Origin: CALOFP01 sp942492635
GTDB taxonomy: Bacteria > UBP6 > UBA1177 > CALOFP01
DNA length: 64,000 nt
Direction of reading: 5' to 3'
NCBI GenBank assembly: GCA_942492635.1
Contig: CALOFP010000001.1
Location: 310,001 to 374,000, forward strand
Part shown: positions 19,271 to 29,768 of the stretch, piece after piece
Position numbering within the stretch: position 1 is the stretch's first letter
Layout: each line of letters starts with the position of its first letter
Translations under genes and position numbers: made by a program
Notes under the pieces: generated by a model
Seen by the model: the letters and a program-made list of their open reading frames with translations, nothing else
Told to the model about the DNA's origin: nothing
The model's database searches: none

Positions 19271-20167
19271 GTGGCGAGAGTTGTCATGCTTTTAGCCGTT
19301 GTCGGCAATTTTTCTCTTCTGTTCGGCGGTCAGTTCATGGATATTTCATTTCGACATGCCTTTTTCCCAACCTCTTCAATTTCCAATAATGAGGGTGAAT
19401 TCAAGAACAGCGGAGTAACTTTCGGATCAAGATTTCCATTTTTCATTTCACAAAAATTCATATTTTCCCCCGGAGCCTCCTACAAATATTCAAAACTGGA
19501 CCTGATTCACAGAGATGTGGAGATCAGTGAAAGGAATCTTCATGCCGTAACAGTTGCTCCAAGGGTAATGTACCTTTTAAACGGCGACTGGTCCTTCTCC
19601 CTTGAAACAAAGATGGAGTATAAGAGTGACGAAACCACGGGAATTTCCATGGACGGAACATCATGGAATTTCATGTTTACCGCCAGCAGAAAGTTTTCAA
19701 ACAGCCTGCGATTTTCATTCGGTCTCATTCACATGTATTCACCGTTTCTTGAAAAGGGAAGAATTCCTTTTTTCATCTACGCTCCCCTTCCGGTAGTTGT
19801 CCTGAACTGGAAAATAACGGAGGAGATGAAACTCAACGTTATTGTTCCACATGTCGTCAGTTTCACATACCGCTTCAACAAATATTTTCAAACCGGAATT
19901 TTTACAGGAATGAAGGGCGTTACAACCGGGGGTCACATTGTTTCGGTCGAATCGGAAGAGGAAAATGCAAAGGCAAAATTCAAGACAATCGGCATCGGCG
20001 GCGGGATATCAAACAGGATCTATTTTACAAAGATGCTGAGTCTCGATCTCAGCGCAGGGTACAGTTTTTACCGATATATCGTACTTGCATCCAAAAAACG
20101 TGAGTACATCTCCAGAAGAATCCCCAACACTCCGTTTGTTCTGCTCAACTTCTCATGGGGATTCTAG
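19271..20167 (+). CDS. Exported beta-barrel-like protein, 298-residue paralogue 2
   Basis: The start is GTG at 19271 with GGAG (19260-19263) upstream; the first 20 residues are a signal peptide ending LLFGG. It aligns with paralogue 1 from end to end without length change: both contain DISxRxxFxP near the N-terminus, a MEYKSD strand, TYRFN, TGGH and the ending IPNTPF..LNFSWG. This is a tandem duplication with substantial divergence, so it is not recent. Outer-membrane location is inferred; no function can be assigned. Confidence 0.75.
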   Translation: MARVVMLLAVVGNFSLLFGGQFMDISFRHAFFPTSSISNNEGEFKNSGVTFGSRFPFFISQKFIFSPGASYKYSKLDLIHRDVEISERNLHAVTVAPRVMYLLNGDWSFSLETKMEYKSDETTGISMDGTSWNFMFTASRKFSNSLRFSFGLIHMYSPFLEKGRIPFFIYAPLPVVVLNWKITEEMKLNVIVPHVVSFTYRFNKYFQTGIFTGMKGVTTGGHIVSVESEEENAKAKFKTIGIGGGISNRIYFTKMLSLDLSAGYSFYRYIVLASKKREYISRRIPNTPFVLLNFSWGF

Positions 20168-20295
20168 TAGTCTCTTTCGGCAGCTGTTTTAAGGTCGAAA
20201 AACCATCAAATCGATTCCCTTCACTGTATGCCTTCTTCAATCGAAGTTATAATAAAGGAGAGAACGATTGAAACAGCGGCAAAAGGAAAACCCAA

Positions 20296-23200
20296 ATGAA
20301 GTATAGGAAAAACCACCCATTTTCCAAAAAAAGGTCAATCACATGGGCCATTTTCAACATCCTGCTGTTTGTCGTAACATTCTCAATCTTTTCAACATGT
20401 TCTCAACAGAGCGATCCTCTAACAGATTTAGAAAGATCATGGCTCAGGCAGCATGACGGCAAAATTATTCTGGCTCACGAGGAAGGGTGGCCTCCCATCT
20501 CGTTCACGGATAAAGACGGGATGCGACGCGGTATTGGTGTCGATTATATTCGACTGATCGAAGATCGTCTCGGTTTCAGATTCAAAGTTGAAAAAATATC
20601 GACTCTTGACGAAATACTTCGAAAAGCCCGTGAAGGAAGAGTCGATGTTGTCAACAACATCATGAAAACGCCCGGAAGATCGGAATATCTGAACTTCACC
20701 CAACCATTCTTTGAAGTAAGAAATGTTTTGATAACAAGAAAAGATTTTCGGCCACCAGACGATCTCTCCAAGGTAAAAGGGGGAAAAGTCACTGTTGTCT
20801 CGGGCTTTTCCGTAATCGACTTTCTTGAAAAAAACTATCCGGACTTGGAACTTCACCTGGTAAAAAATACGGCCGAAGGATTGAAGGCTGTTTCTCGGGG
20901 CGAATCCGATATATTGATTTCCGAACTTCCGACTGCCCTTCACATCATAGAAAAGGGGAATCTCACAAACCTCAATGTGGCTGGAACGATCGATTGGACC
21001 TACCGTCTGGCCATAGGAGTAAGAAAGGATTTACCGATTCTCAGATCTATACTCTCCAAGGGGATTGGGCTTATTTCAAATAACGAACGGGAGAAGATAA
21101 ACAGGAAGTGGATAAAAATTGCCGGAAAAACCCCTGCCGCGGCCACTGTTTGGATTTTGGCGACGATATTTACGCTTCTCGGATCCGTACTGTTGACAAT
21201 TCTGTTTCTAAAACACTTGAGAAAAAATAAATCGCCAGAATCTTCTAAAATTTCAATCACTTTCCCTTTTTTCAAATCCTCGGCGTGGCGACACATCATA
21301 GTGGTAGCGCTTATTCTTATGTCGGTAGCGTTATTTCTGATAATTTTTTCAAGATACAGCTCGCGTGAAGTGGATCTGACTCCGGAGGAGACGGCCTGGC
21401 TTAAAGAACATGACGGAAGAATAAGGGTCGGTCCCGATCCCTCGGCACCTCCTTTCGATTTTTTTGATAAAAACGGCAATTACATTGGAATTACAGCCGA
21501 TTATATTGCGTTAATTGAAAAAAGACTTGGAATCAGTTTTAAAATAGTCCGAATGAAAACCTGGGATGATCTTCTGCAGGCGGCCCGGGATAAAGATGTT
21601 GATATCGTGTGCGCCGCAAGAAAAACTCCGGAAAGGGAAAATTTCCTTCTGTTCACTGAACCGTTCCTCAACATCCCCTACGTCATAGCGACCAGGAAAA
21701 ATATCCCTGGAAAAGTAACGATGGAAAACATCATCCTCAAGAAACTTTCAATGGTGAAGGGGTACGCCATTACGGAAATTTTGCGTGAAAAATATCCATT
21801 GATCGTTATTGAAACATCCCCGGACGCAAAAGAAGCCCTTCTGAAGGTATCCTTCGGACTCTCGGATGCCATGGTGATCAATCTTTCCCAGCTCATTTAC
21901 CATGTTGAGAACGAGGGAATTACAAATCTTCGTATTGCCGGAAACACCGGGCTGATGCTCAATCTTGCCTTTTCTTCTAGAAAAGACTGGCCGATTCTCA
22001 ATCGAATTCTTGAAAAAACCCTCAAAACCATTTCAACGGAGGAAAGAGAAGCCATCCACCAAAAATGGGTGAACATGGAAACCGTACCATTCTATAAAAC
22101 CCAGAAGTTTCTGATCGTAACAGTCGGAATATCAGCAACGGTTCTTCTGCTCATTATCTCCATATTCAGCTGGAATCTTGTACTGCGCAAAGCTGTAGCA
22201 AGAAAAACTATCGAACTTGAAGTCGAGCTTCAAAAAAAAAGAACTATACAGAAAATCCTGCAGGAAAATCAGAGAAAGATGACAACCCTCCTCGGGAATC
22301 TTCCCGGCATGGCCTATCGATGTATCAACGATGAGAACTGGACCATGAAATTTGTCAGTTCCGGCTGCAAAGACCTCACAGGTTACCCGGCTGAAGAAGT
22401 TATTGAAAACAGGAAAATATCCTACGGAAACCTGATTCATCCGGACGACAGAAAGTACGTAAAGGAAGAAATTGAAAATCGGATTAAGAAAAGGCAATCA
22501 TTTCAACTAACCTACAGAATAACAACACCCTCAGGACAGGAAAAATGGGTCTGGGAACAGGGAGTTGCCGTTTTTTCAAACGGTGATGATGTCGTCGCAC
22601 TGGAAGGGTTCATTACCGACATCACACAGCTGAAAAATGTTGAAGCGAACCTGAAAAAGGTACAAAACTACCTATACAACGTCGTCAACTCAATGCCCTC
22701 TATTCTTATTGCAATCGACAGCGAAGAAAAAGTAACTATGTGGAACATTGAGGCCGAAAAAAAAATCGGAACAAAGGAAAACAGTGCAATCGGAAGAAAA
22801 CTTCATGAACTCCTCCCCTACCTCGAAGAGGAGATGGAAAAGATCATGAAAAGTATCAGGGAAACGAAGGTCGAATCGACATCTAAAACCTTGAGGAATA
22901 AAGATGGAAAACCAAGATATGAGGAGATCACGATATTCCCGCTCAAGACAAACGGAGAGGAAGGAGCAGTCATCAGGATAGACGACGTAACTGAAAGAGT
23001 GAAACTGGAAGAGGCTCTCCAGCAGAACCGGAAAATGGATGCCGTAGGGAAACTCGCGGGAGGAGTAGCCCACGATTTCAACAACATGCTTGCAGGAATC
23101 CTGAACTCTGCGGAACTTCTTGAGATGAAGATGGATCCGTCGGACAAGCTTGTAAAGTACATCAGAATCATTAAAGATGCCGGAATTCAGGCAGCGGATC

Positions 23201-24153
23201 TAACCCGTAAGCTCCTCGATTTTTCAAGAAAGAGCATTCCCTCTTACAAGGCGATAAGTATTCACGAAGCAATTGGTAAATCTGTCGAACTTCTCAAAAA
23301 AAGTATAGATCGAAGGATAGAAATCGAAATCAAATTTGAGGCTTTAAACGATACGATTATAGCCGATTCATCACAGATACAGACGGTATTCCTCAATCTT
23401 GGAATCAATTCCGCCCACGCCATGCCCAATGGAGGTCGACTAACCATTTCCACATCAACCGTTGAGTTGGACCGATCTTTCCTCGATACTACAACGTTTG
23501 AAGTTGACAGCGGACCGCATATTCTGGTGGCTGTAGAGGACACCGGAACGGGAATACCAGCCGAAATAATGGACAAAATTTTCGATCCCTTTTTCACAAC
23601 AAAGAAACGGGGAGAAGGAACTGGGCTGGGACTTGCATCCGTCTATGGCATTGTAACAAGGCACAAGGGAGCAGTAAGCGTCTACAGCGAGGTGGGAAGA
23701 GGAACGGTGTTTAAAATTTTCCTGCCACTTTCCGAAAAGGGTATCGTCCCTGAAATTGAAGCTGAAGAACTGTTGTCAAGGGGTAAGGGCACCGTTCTCC
23801 TGGTAGATGATGAAGAGGTGATACGCAACTCTGCACAGGCCCTTCTGGAGGAGTTTGGATACGATGTTGTGCAGGCCGGAAACGGCAGGGAAGCTTTAAA
23901 GATCTACAGAGAAAACCCCGAAGCGATCGATCTCGTACTTCTGGATATGATGATGCCGGTTATGGACGGCAAGGAGTGTTTTCAGGAGTTGAAAAAGATT
24001 GATCCAGATGTAAAAGTTGTCTTCTCATCCGGTTTTTCAGAAAACAACGAGATCGAAGAATTGACGAAGAACGGAGAAACGGCATTCGTGGCGAAACCCT
24101 ACCTGTTTAAGGATCTCAGCAAAATTTTGGCTGAGACAATTAAAAATCATTAG
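20296..24153 (+). CDS. Hybrid sensor histidine kinase with two Venus-flytrap sensor modules (BvgS-like)
   Basis: 1285 residues. Order: TM (about 17-35); solute-binding-protein-3 domain (about 45-275); TM (284-306); cytoplasmic linker; TM (332-352); second solute-binding domain (about 360-595); TM (about 605-630); coiled coil; PAS-like domains (about 660-770 and 785-895); HisKA with phospho-acceptor His926 in GGVAHDFNNMLAGI; HATPase with DTGTGIP and GEGTGLGLAS; receiver domain with acidic LVDDEE and phospho-acceptor Asp1217 in LLDMMMPVMDG. The two sensor domains share LxxxExxWLxxHDG openings and a TFxEPFL-like segment, so the whole TM-sensor-TM unit was duplicated. No response regulator with a DNA-binding domain is adjacent, so the output partner is elsewhere. 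Confidence 0.92.
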   Translation: MKYRKNHPFSKKRSITWAIFNILLFVVTFSIFSTCSQQSDPLTDLERSWLRQHDGKIILAHEEGWPPISFTDKDGMRRGIGVDYIRLIEDRLGFRFKVEKISTLDEILRKAREGRVDVVNNIMKTPGRSEYLNFTQPFFEVRNVLITRKDFRPPDDLSKVKGGKVTVVSGFSVIDFLEKNYPDLELHLVKNTAEGLKAVSRGESDILISELPTALHIIEKGNLTNLNVAGTIDWTYRLAIGVRKDLPILRSILSKGIGLISNNEREKINRKWIKIAGKTPAAATVWILATIFTLLGSVLLTILFLKHLRKNKSPESSKISITFPFFKSSAWRHIIVVALILMSVALFLIIFSRYSSREVDLTPEETAWLKEHDGRIRVGPDPSAPPFDFFDKNGNYIGITADYIALIEKRLGISFKIVRMKTWDDLLQAARDKDVDIVCAARKTPERENFLLFTEPFLNIPYVIATRKNIPGKVTMENIILKKLSMVKGYAITEILREKYPLIVIETSPDAKEALLKVSFGLSDAMVINLSQLIYHVENEGITNLRIAGNTGLMLNLAFSSRKDWPILNRILEKTLKTISTEEREAIHQKWVNMETVPFYKTQKFLIVTVGISATVLLLIISIFSWNLVLRKAVARKTIELEVELQKKRTIQKILQENQRKMTTLLGNLPGMAYRCINDENWTMKFVSSGCKDLTGYPAEEVIENRKISYGNLIHPDDRKYVKEEIENRIKKRQSFQLTYRITTPSGQEKWVWEQGVAVFSNGDDVVALEGFITDITQLKNVEANLKKVQNYLYNVVNSMPSILIAIDSEEKVTMWNIEAEKKIGTKENSAIGRKLHELLPYLEEEMEKIMKSIRETKVESTSKTLRNKDGKPRYEEITIFPLKTNGEEGAVIRIDDVTERVKLEEALQQNRKMDAVGKLAGGVAHDFNNMLAGILNSAELLEMKMDPSDKLVKYIRIIKDAGIQAADLTRKLLDFSRKSIPSYKAISIHEAIGKSVELLKKSIDRRIEIEIKFEALNDTIIADSSQIQTVFLNLGINSAHAMPNGGRLTISTSTVELDRSFLDTTTFEVDSGPHILVAVEDTGTGIPAEIMDKIFDPFFTTKKRGEGTGLGLASVYGIVTRHKGAVSVYSEVGRGTVFKIFLPLSEKGIVPEIEAEELLSRGKGTVLLVDDEEVIRNSAQALLEEFGYDVVQAGNGREALKIYRENPEAIDLVLLDMMMPVMDGKECFQELKKIDPDVKVVFSSGFSENNEIEELTKNGETAFVAKPYLFKDLSKILAETIKNH

Positions 24154-24919
24154 TGTGTGCGCTCCTGCTCATGACTTTTCATAAAGAAAGACCTTTTTGA
24201 ATCGTAATGGATCTATTTTCTGAACGTTTTGACAAAATAAAAATGGATGCACACCTCAAGAGAATATTTATCACTACGAAACTTTTTTCTACATAAACAA
24301 TCGCCATTTATAAATACATATATCAATATATGTGCAATAAATACTATGAAGCAAAAAAAGAAATTTAATATTTAATTTTTCAAGTCAAAGTTTTAACCAG
24401 TTGTAATCACGAACAACTATAACCAGATACATATCACAAGCTTTCATTCACTTTTCGATAAAAAAAGAATATCAAACAGGTCATAACAGCCAGGCAGATA
24501 CCAACCACTACAACAACCTTATGTATTTTTATTTTATCTTTCTTCAGTATTCATAAACTACAACACAAATCAGTTAACGTTATTATTTTTATCTACCACA
24601 TGTATCTCATAACCGATCTGCAAATATAAATATAAAACTACCAGTCTGCAAATAAAATAGAAATTGAAATAGCAAAGAGAGCTTTTGCTATTTTTAATTT
24701 TCCTTTGAGTTATACTTTGTTTCGACTATATTCTTTATGATAAAGATTTAAATAAAACACATCTGGGAGATGTGACATTAATTATCAAAAAAACAGATCG
24801 ATGATGGCTTATCTGTTGTTTATTTGTGGCTTATTAAAATTTGGGAGTTAATAAGCAACACAAGTTTATGAAAAAGACAAAACATTATTGGCTTGTTTTA
24901 AAACCGACGGGGGGAAATT
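24154..24919. other. 766-base AT-rich intergenic region upstream of the chemoreceptor array
   Basis: No gene-like frame is seen. The region is markedly AT-rich and carries the 17-base hairpin element at 24758-24774. The last about 150 bases should contain the leader of the first chemoreceptor. I could not identify a convincing sigma-28 or sigma-54 promoter by eye. Confidence 0.5.
24758..24774 (+). promoter_or_regulatory. Conserved hairpin CACATCT-GGG-AGATGTG, 145 bases before chemoreceptor 1
   Basis: A perfect 7-base inverted repeat with a GGG loop lies 145 bases upstream of the ATG at 24920. The same element is present at 133 bases before the two following chemoreceptor genes. The common position suggests an operator or an RNA hairpin in the leader that controls all three. 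The role is inferred from conservation and spacing. Confidence 0.5.
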
Positions 24920-26932
24920 ATGCATTTTACGATCAAGAAAAAACTTATTTTCGCGTTTGTAGGTACAGTGCTGCTGCCTATCTTGATTCTTTCTATTATT
25001 CTTGGCCTGAAAATTGAGGATAAATCTAAAGATCAGTTTATCAACGCCACAAAAGAGCAGCTGGTCCAGACAGATAACGTTCTAGCTACATTTTTTGATT
25101 CGGTCAAATCATCCACATCAATTATGAGCCGTCACCATCTGCTTCAGGAGATCGACGACTCCCTCGCAAGCTACCTGAAAATTACCAAGCCTGTAACATT
25201 CAATCACATTGCAAGAGGAGGAAAAGAGGCGGAGATAGCCAAACTCTTCAGACTTGTTCACCAAAGCAACAAAAGCTACACCGACGCCTACCTGGGAACC
25301 GTTTACGGAGGTTGGGTAGGTGCGGTGGAAGTAGAGAGCGAACCCGGGTACGATCCAAGATCAAGACCCTGGTATAAAAACGCAGCCGCCAACCCGGAAG
25401 AGATACTAATTTCCGATGCATATCAATCGACTGACGGAATGGCCGTCGTTACGGTTGCCAAGGCGGTCAGAACTTCATCCGGATCTATGCTGGGAGTTGT
25501 CGGAATCGATGTATCGCTTAAAAAAATCACCGACATGATTTCAAAAATCAAAATAGGCAAAACCGGTTACGTTATAATGGCGGAAAAAAGCGGTACCATA
25601 CTTGCCGATCCTAAATATCCAACAAACAATTTCAAGAAACTGAGTGATTTCAAGCATTTGGCAAATCTCCTGAAAAGCGGATCTGAAATCGCCGAATACA
25701 ATTTCAACAACACGGATTATATAGCAACAGTTTACGATTCAAAATCAGGTACAAAATTTATTGCAGTAATTGAAAAATCCGAAATTTTGAAGGAGGTGTA
25801 CTCCTTCATATACACTCTTTCCACCATTGCCGTAATTCTTGTGTTGGTATTCCTGGTTCTGGGAGTTCTGTTCGCAAATTCTGTATCAGGCAGAATCAAT
25901 CGAATAAAGGACATCTTCAAGGATCTTTCCGAAGGCGAAGGAGACCTCACTGTAAGGATCGACTTCGAGGGAAGCGACGAACTTAAAAATCTTGCCGACT
26001 ACTTCAACATGTTCGTCGAAAAGATCGAAAACCTCATCAAATCGATAAAAAATTCTGCCCAGAGCGTTCACACTTCCTCCCTGGAAGTTTCAGGCGGAAA
26101 CCACCAGCTTTCAAGCTCCACGCAGGAGATGGCAAGCTCGCTTGAGGAGACAGCGGCATCCGTCGAAGAGATAACGAGTTCGATCAAGGATACTTCATCC
26201 GCCGCAAGTGAAACCGCCGATGAAATAAAGAGAACCGCCATCGAAGCGGAAAAGGGTTCGAAAATGCTCGGCGAAATGGCCGTCGCCATGAAGGACGTAG
26301 GTGAATCGGGAGAAAAGATCAAGGAGATCGTTACAGTTGTCAACGAGATAGCTTTCCAGACGAATCTTCTGGCCCTCAATGCCGCAGTCGAGGCGGCCAG
26401 AGCCGGTGAGGAGGGCAAGGGGTTCGCCGTTGTCGCAGGTGAAGTCAGAAGTCTCGCCGGAAGATCCTCAGATGCGGCATCCGAGATAAAGAAGCTTGTC
26501 GAGAACAACGACATAAACATATCAAGGGCAAACGAACTTTCGAAAAAGACCACGGACACACTTATGAAGGTGGTTACGAATATTCAGGAAGCTACCGTAT
26601 CCGTATCGGATATTGAACAGCGGGCAAAGGAGCAGGCAAGCGGAATCGAACAGATCAACGGTGCCGTAATGCAGATGGATGAGGTGACCCAGAGAAACGC
26701 ATCGCTTGTTGAGGAGCTTGCAAGTTCCGCCGAGGACATGAGCCGTGTTTCGGAAACTCTATCAAGGGATGTAGAACAGTTCAGGGTATCCGGAGGAAGG
26801 GAGTTTGTTGAAAATGTGGCGAAGAAAAGCCCCGTTGTTCCCAAAAGAGAGATAAAACCTGTCGTAAAGCAAAACAAAATCAAAAGCGGAGAAGACTCCT
26901 TCTTCGACGACGATTCATTTGAGGAATTCTAG
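24920..26932 (+). CDS. Methyl-accepting chemotaxis protein 1 (dCache sensor)
   Basis: 670 residues, ATG behind a GGGGGG-rich ribosome site. TM1 is at about 8-29. The periplasmic dCache domain (about 35-285) contains the amino-acid-binding motif Y144-x4-R149-x-W151-Y152, with Tyr168 and Asp197 (GVVGIDVS). TM2 is at about 292-315, then HAMP, and a cytoplasmic methyl-accepting coiled coil with the hairpin tip NEIAFQTNLLALNAAVEAAR (about 475-495). The last residues, DDDSFEEF, end in an F-E-E-F pentapeptide like the CheR/CheB tether of high-abundance receptors. From about 25930 on, the DNA is nearly identical to chemoreceptor 3. Amino-acid sensing is predicted from the motif. Confidence 0.95.
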   Translation: MHFTIKKKLIFAFVGTVLLPILILSIILGLKIEDKSKDQFINATKEQLVQTDNVLATFFDSVKSSTSIMSRHHLLQEIDDSLASYLKITKPVTFNHIARGGKEAEIAKLFRLVHQSNKSYTDAYLGTVYGGWVGAVEVESEPGYDPRSRPWYKNAAANPEEILISDAYQSTDGMAVVTVAKAVRTSSGSMLGVVGIDVSLKKITDMISKIKIGKTGYVIMAEKSGTILADPKYPTNNFKKLSDFKHLANLLKSGSEIAEYNFNNTDYIATVYDSKSGTKFIAVIEKSEILKEVYSFIYTLSTIAVILVLVFLVLGVLFANSVSGRINRIKDIFKDLSEGEGDLTVRIDFEGSDELKNLADYFNMFVEKIENLIKSIKNSAQSVHTSSLEVSGGNHQLSSSTQEMASSLEETAASVEEITSSIKDTSSAASETADEIKRTAIEAEKGSKMLGEMAVAMKDVGESGEKIKEIVTVVNEIAFQTNLLALNAAVEAARAGEEGKGFAVVAGEVRSLAGRSSDAASEIKKLVENNDINISRANELSKKTTDTLMKVVTNIQEATVSVSDIEQRAKEQASGIEQINGAVMQMDEVTQRNASLVEELASSAEDMSRVSETLSRDVEQFRVSGGREFVENVAKKSPVVPKREIKPVVKQNKIKSGEDSFFDDDSFEEF

Positions 26933-27030
26933 GACCACTGATTCAGAGGATGAAGAGTTACCGCTGATTCAGCTGATTGCCTTGATTGCCATGATTTCTT
27001 CTTTCTTAGATGCAGACGTATTCCTTTTTC
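26933..27030 (+). repeat. Chemoreceptor-linked downstream repeat, copy A
   Basis: Starting at the base after the stop codon, this stretch reads gaccactgattcagaggatg and then ccgctgattcagctgattg. Two further copies follow the next two chemoreceptor genes at the same position. Inside, GCTGATT units recur. It was either copied with the genes or belongs to a dispersed intergenic repeat family. Confidence 0.7.
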
Positions 27031-27300
27031 CTGCATCAATCCATAATTTCATCCCTATCAAGTGAGAATTCGAAGGATCTGGAGCAACCTGACATTCAAC
27101 TACATACCGTTATATCATCCTTAAATTAAAACACTTTCCTTTTAGTTTTCATATCTGATTTAAACCATAGTGAAACACTTCTTTCTCAATTCATCTATTT
27201 CATGGTCGACCAGCATAATTTGCTTTAATTTTATTTTTATTTTATTTTGGCTTTCTAAATATTTTGATTATATTGTCCTCGACGTCAATTTTCTGAAAAA

Positions 27301-27318
27301 CACATCTGGGGAGATGTG
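27301..27318 (+). promoter_or_regulatory. Conserved hairpin CACATCT-GGGG-AGATGTG, 133 bases before chemoreceptor 2
   Basis: A perfect 7-base inverted repeat with a GGGG loop, in a region otherwise unlike the leader of chemoreceptor 1. Conservation of this short element amid diverged sequence argues that it is functional. Whether it acts as DNA (operator) or RNA (leader hairpin) is not known. Confidence 0.5.
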
Positions 27319-27451
27319 CAGATATAAAAAATAAATAAGTTCTAAATTGATTTTATTTAATCCGCACACAAAGAAGCAGTAGTTAAAAGCAACTTAACTT
27401 CATAAACAGACGGATATCATTAAGAACTTACTTCAAAGGGTGGGGGAAAAC

Positions 27452-29470
27452 ATGAATTTTACGATCAAAAAAAAGCTTATCGTTGCCTTTATCGGCACAG
27501 CGTTACTACCGATTTTAATTCTTTCAATTGTTCTTAGTTCTAAAATCAAAAAAAATTCTACTGAAAATTTTATCAGGTCTACAACAAACGAGCTGAAACA
27601 GGTGCATAACGTAGTATCCACTTTTTTTGGCGAAGTCAAATCCAACGTTTCAATGCTGAGTAAGCATCCGACTGTCTTACAGGCTGACGACACACTTACG
27701 ACCTATATGAAAACGACAGAACCGACTTACCCAAGGTATATCCTAAAGGGAGGTAAAGAAGCTGAACTTCACAGTCTCTTCAAGCTTCTTATGGATAGCA
27801 ACGAAAATTATGTGGAAGTTTTTATGGGAACCGCATACGGAGCCTACAACAACTCCAACGAAAGACTCATGCCGGCACACTATGACCCGAGAAATAGAGA
27901 TTGGTACAGAGAGGCTGTTGAAAAAAGAGGAAAGATTATTCTGACGCCCCCATTCAGGTCCACCTCCGGAGAGGCAATCATTAGTGTGGTAAAAACTGTC
28001 AACGCCCCCTCAAGCTCTCTCATCGGTGTTGTCGGAATTGACGTATCTTTACAGGCAATTACGGAGATCATTTCAAAAATCCGAATCGGTAAAACCGGTT
28101 ACGTAATAATGGTTGCTCCTGACGGCAATGTCATCGCTGACGCAAAGCATCCGGAAAACAATTTTAAGAAATTAAGCAACCTGGATGATCTAAAACAGCT
28201 TGCAAAAATGGATTCCGGTTCCATTGAATTGCTTCTGGATGGCAAAATCTACCTTTGTGCAATTTTGAAATCAGGGAACGAAAGCGGTGTGAAGTATATC
28301 GGGATAATAGAAAAATCCGAAATTTTGAAGGAGGTGTACTCCTTCATATACACTCTTTCCACCATTGCCGTAATTCTTGTGTTGGTATTCCTGGTTCTGG
28401 GAGTTCTTTTCGCAAATTCTGTATCCGGCAGAATCAACCGAATAAAGGACATCTTCAAGGATCTTTCCGAAGGAGAGGGAGACCTCACTGTAAGGATCGA
28501 CTTCGAGGGAAGCGACGAACTCAAAAATCTTGCCGACTACTTCAACATGTTCGTCGAAAAGATCGAAAACCTCATCAAATCGATAAAAAATTCCGCCCAG
28601 AGCGTCCACACTTCCGCAGTGGAGGTTTCAGGCGGAAACCACCAGCTTTCAAGCTCCACGCAGGAGATGGCAAGCTCGCTTGAGGAGACAGCGGCATCAG
28701 TCGAAGAGATAACGAGTTCGATCAAGGAGACCTCTTCCGTCGCCAGCGAAACCGCCGAAGAGATAAAGAGAACCGCCAACGAAGCGGAAAAAGGCTCCAA
28801 AATGCTGGGCGAAATGGCCGTCGCCATGAAGGACGTAGGTGAATCGGGAGAAAAGATCAAGGAAATAGTAAATGTTGTCAACGAGATAGCATTCCAGACA
28901 AACCTGCTCGCCCTCAATGCTGCGGTTGAGGCGGCCAGAGCCGGTGAGGAGGGCAAGGGGTTCGCGGTCGTCGCAGGAGAGGTCAGAAGTCTCGCCGGAA
29001 GATCCTCCGACGCGGCATCCGAGATAAAGAAGCTTGTCGAAAACAACGACATAAACATATCAAGGGCCAACGAACTTTCGAAAAAGACCACGGACACACT
29101 TATGAAGGTGGTTACGAATATTCAGGAGGCTACCGTATCCGTATCGGATATTGAACAGAGGGCAAAGGAGCAGGCAAGCGGAATCGAACAGATCAACGGT
29201 GCCGTAATGCAGATGGATGAGGTGACCCAGAGAAACGCATCGCTTGTTGAGGAGCTTGCAAGTTCCGCCGAGGACATGAGTCATGTCTCCGATTCACTTT
29301 CAAGGGATGTCGAGCAGTTCAGAGTTTCCGGAGGAATCGAGTTTGTTGAAAAGCTTGCAAGGAAATCACCGCCGAGTTCAAAAAGAGAGGTAAAACCTGT
29401 CGTAAAGCAAAACAAAATCAAAAGCGGAAAAGACTCATTCTTCGACGACGATTCATTCGAGGAATTCTAG
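27452..29470 (+). CDS. Methyl-accepting chemotaxis protein 2 (dCache sensor)
   Basis: I prefer ATG at 27452 over the in-frame GTG at 27440: the GGGTGGGGG run between them is the ribosome site and the start then aligns with the paralogues; 672 residues. The layout is TM, dCache, TM, HAMP, methyl-accepting domain. The dCache motif has Y144-x4-R149-x-W151-Y152 but Phe at position 168, where the other two have Tyr. The transmembrane and HAMP-proximal DNA (about 28310-28430) is nearly identical to chemoreceptor 1. It ends SFEEF. Confidence 0.95.
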   Translation: MNFTIKKKLIVAFIGTALLPILILSIVLSSKIKKNSTENFIRSTTNELKQVHNVVSTFFGEVKSNVSMLSKHPTVLQADDTLTTYMKTTEPTYPRYILKGGKEAELHSLFKLLMDSNENYVEVFMGTAYGAYNNSNERLMPAHYDPRNRDWYREAVEKRGKIILTPPFRSTSGEAIISVVKTVNAPSSSLIGVVGIDVSLQAITEIISKIRIGKTGYVIMVAPDGNVIADAKHPENNFKKLSNLDDLKQLAKMDSGSIELLLDGKIYLCAILKSGNESGVKYIGIIEKSEILKEVYSFIYTLSTIAVILVLVFLVLGVLFANSVSGRINRIKDIFKDLSEGEGDLTVRIDFEGSDELKNLADYFNMFVEKIENLIKSIKNSAQSVHTSAVEVSGGNHQLSSSTQEMASSLEETAASVEEITSSIKETSSVASETAEEIKRTANEAEKGSKMLGEMAVAMKDVGESGEKIKEIVNVVNEIAFQTNLLALNAAVEAARAGEEGKGFAVVAGEVRSLAGRSSDAASEIKKLVENNDINISRANELSKKTTDTLMKVVTNIQEATVSVSDIEQRAKEQASGIEQINGAVMQMDEVTQRNASLVEELASSAEDMSHVSDSLSRDVEQFRVSGGIEFVEKLARKSPPSSKREVKPVVKQNKIKSGKDSFFDDDSFEEF

Positions 29471-29560
29471 GACCGCTGATTCTGGGGATGAAGAGTTGCC
29501 GCTGATTAAGCTGATTGACTTGATTACCATGATTTCTTTTTCTTCATTCGCAGATGGGTA
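29471..29560 (+). repeat. Chemoreceptor-linked downstream repeat, copy B
   Basis: Begins directly after the stop with gaccgctgattctggggatg and continues with GCTGATT-containing units, matching copies A and C with scattered changes. The match fades after about 90 bases. Confidence 0.7.
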
Positions 29561-29768
29561 CAGATATCCTTTTTTTTGAAATGTTGAAATAGTCTGAATG
29601 TTTATTGCACATGGTTAAGCAGTAACTTCACAAGCTCCTGTAAACAATGTTCTTTTTTCAGAATCAAATGATATACTCAAGGGAATTTTGCATAAAACAA
29701 CCCATCTTTAGTTGAATAGTTTACTACAAGAAATACAATACTTGAATTGAACTTGTCGCACACAGCGA

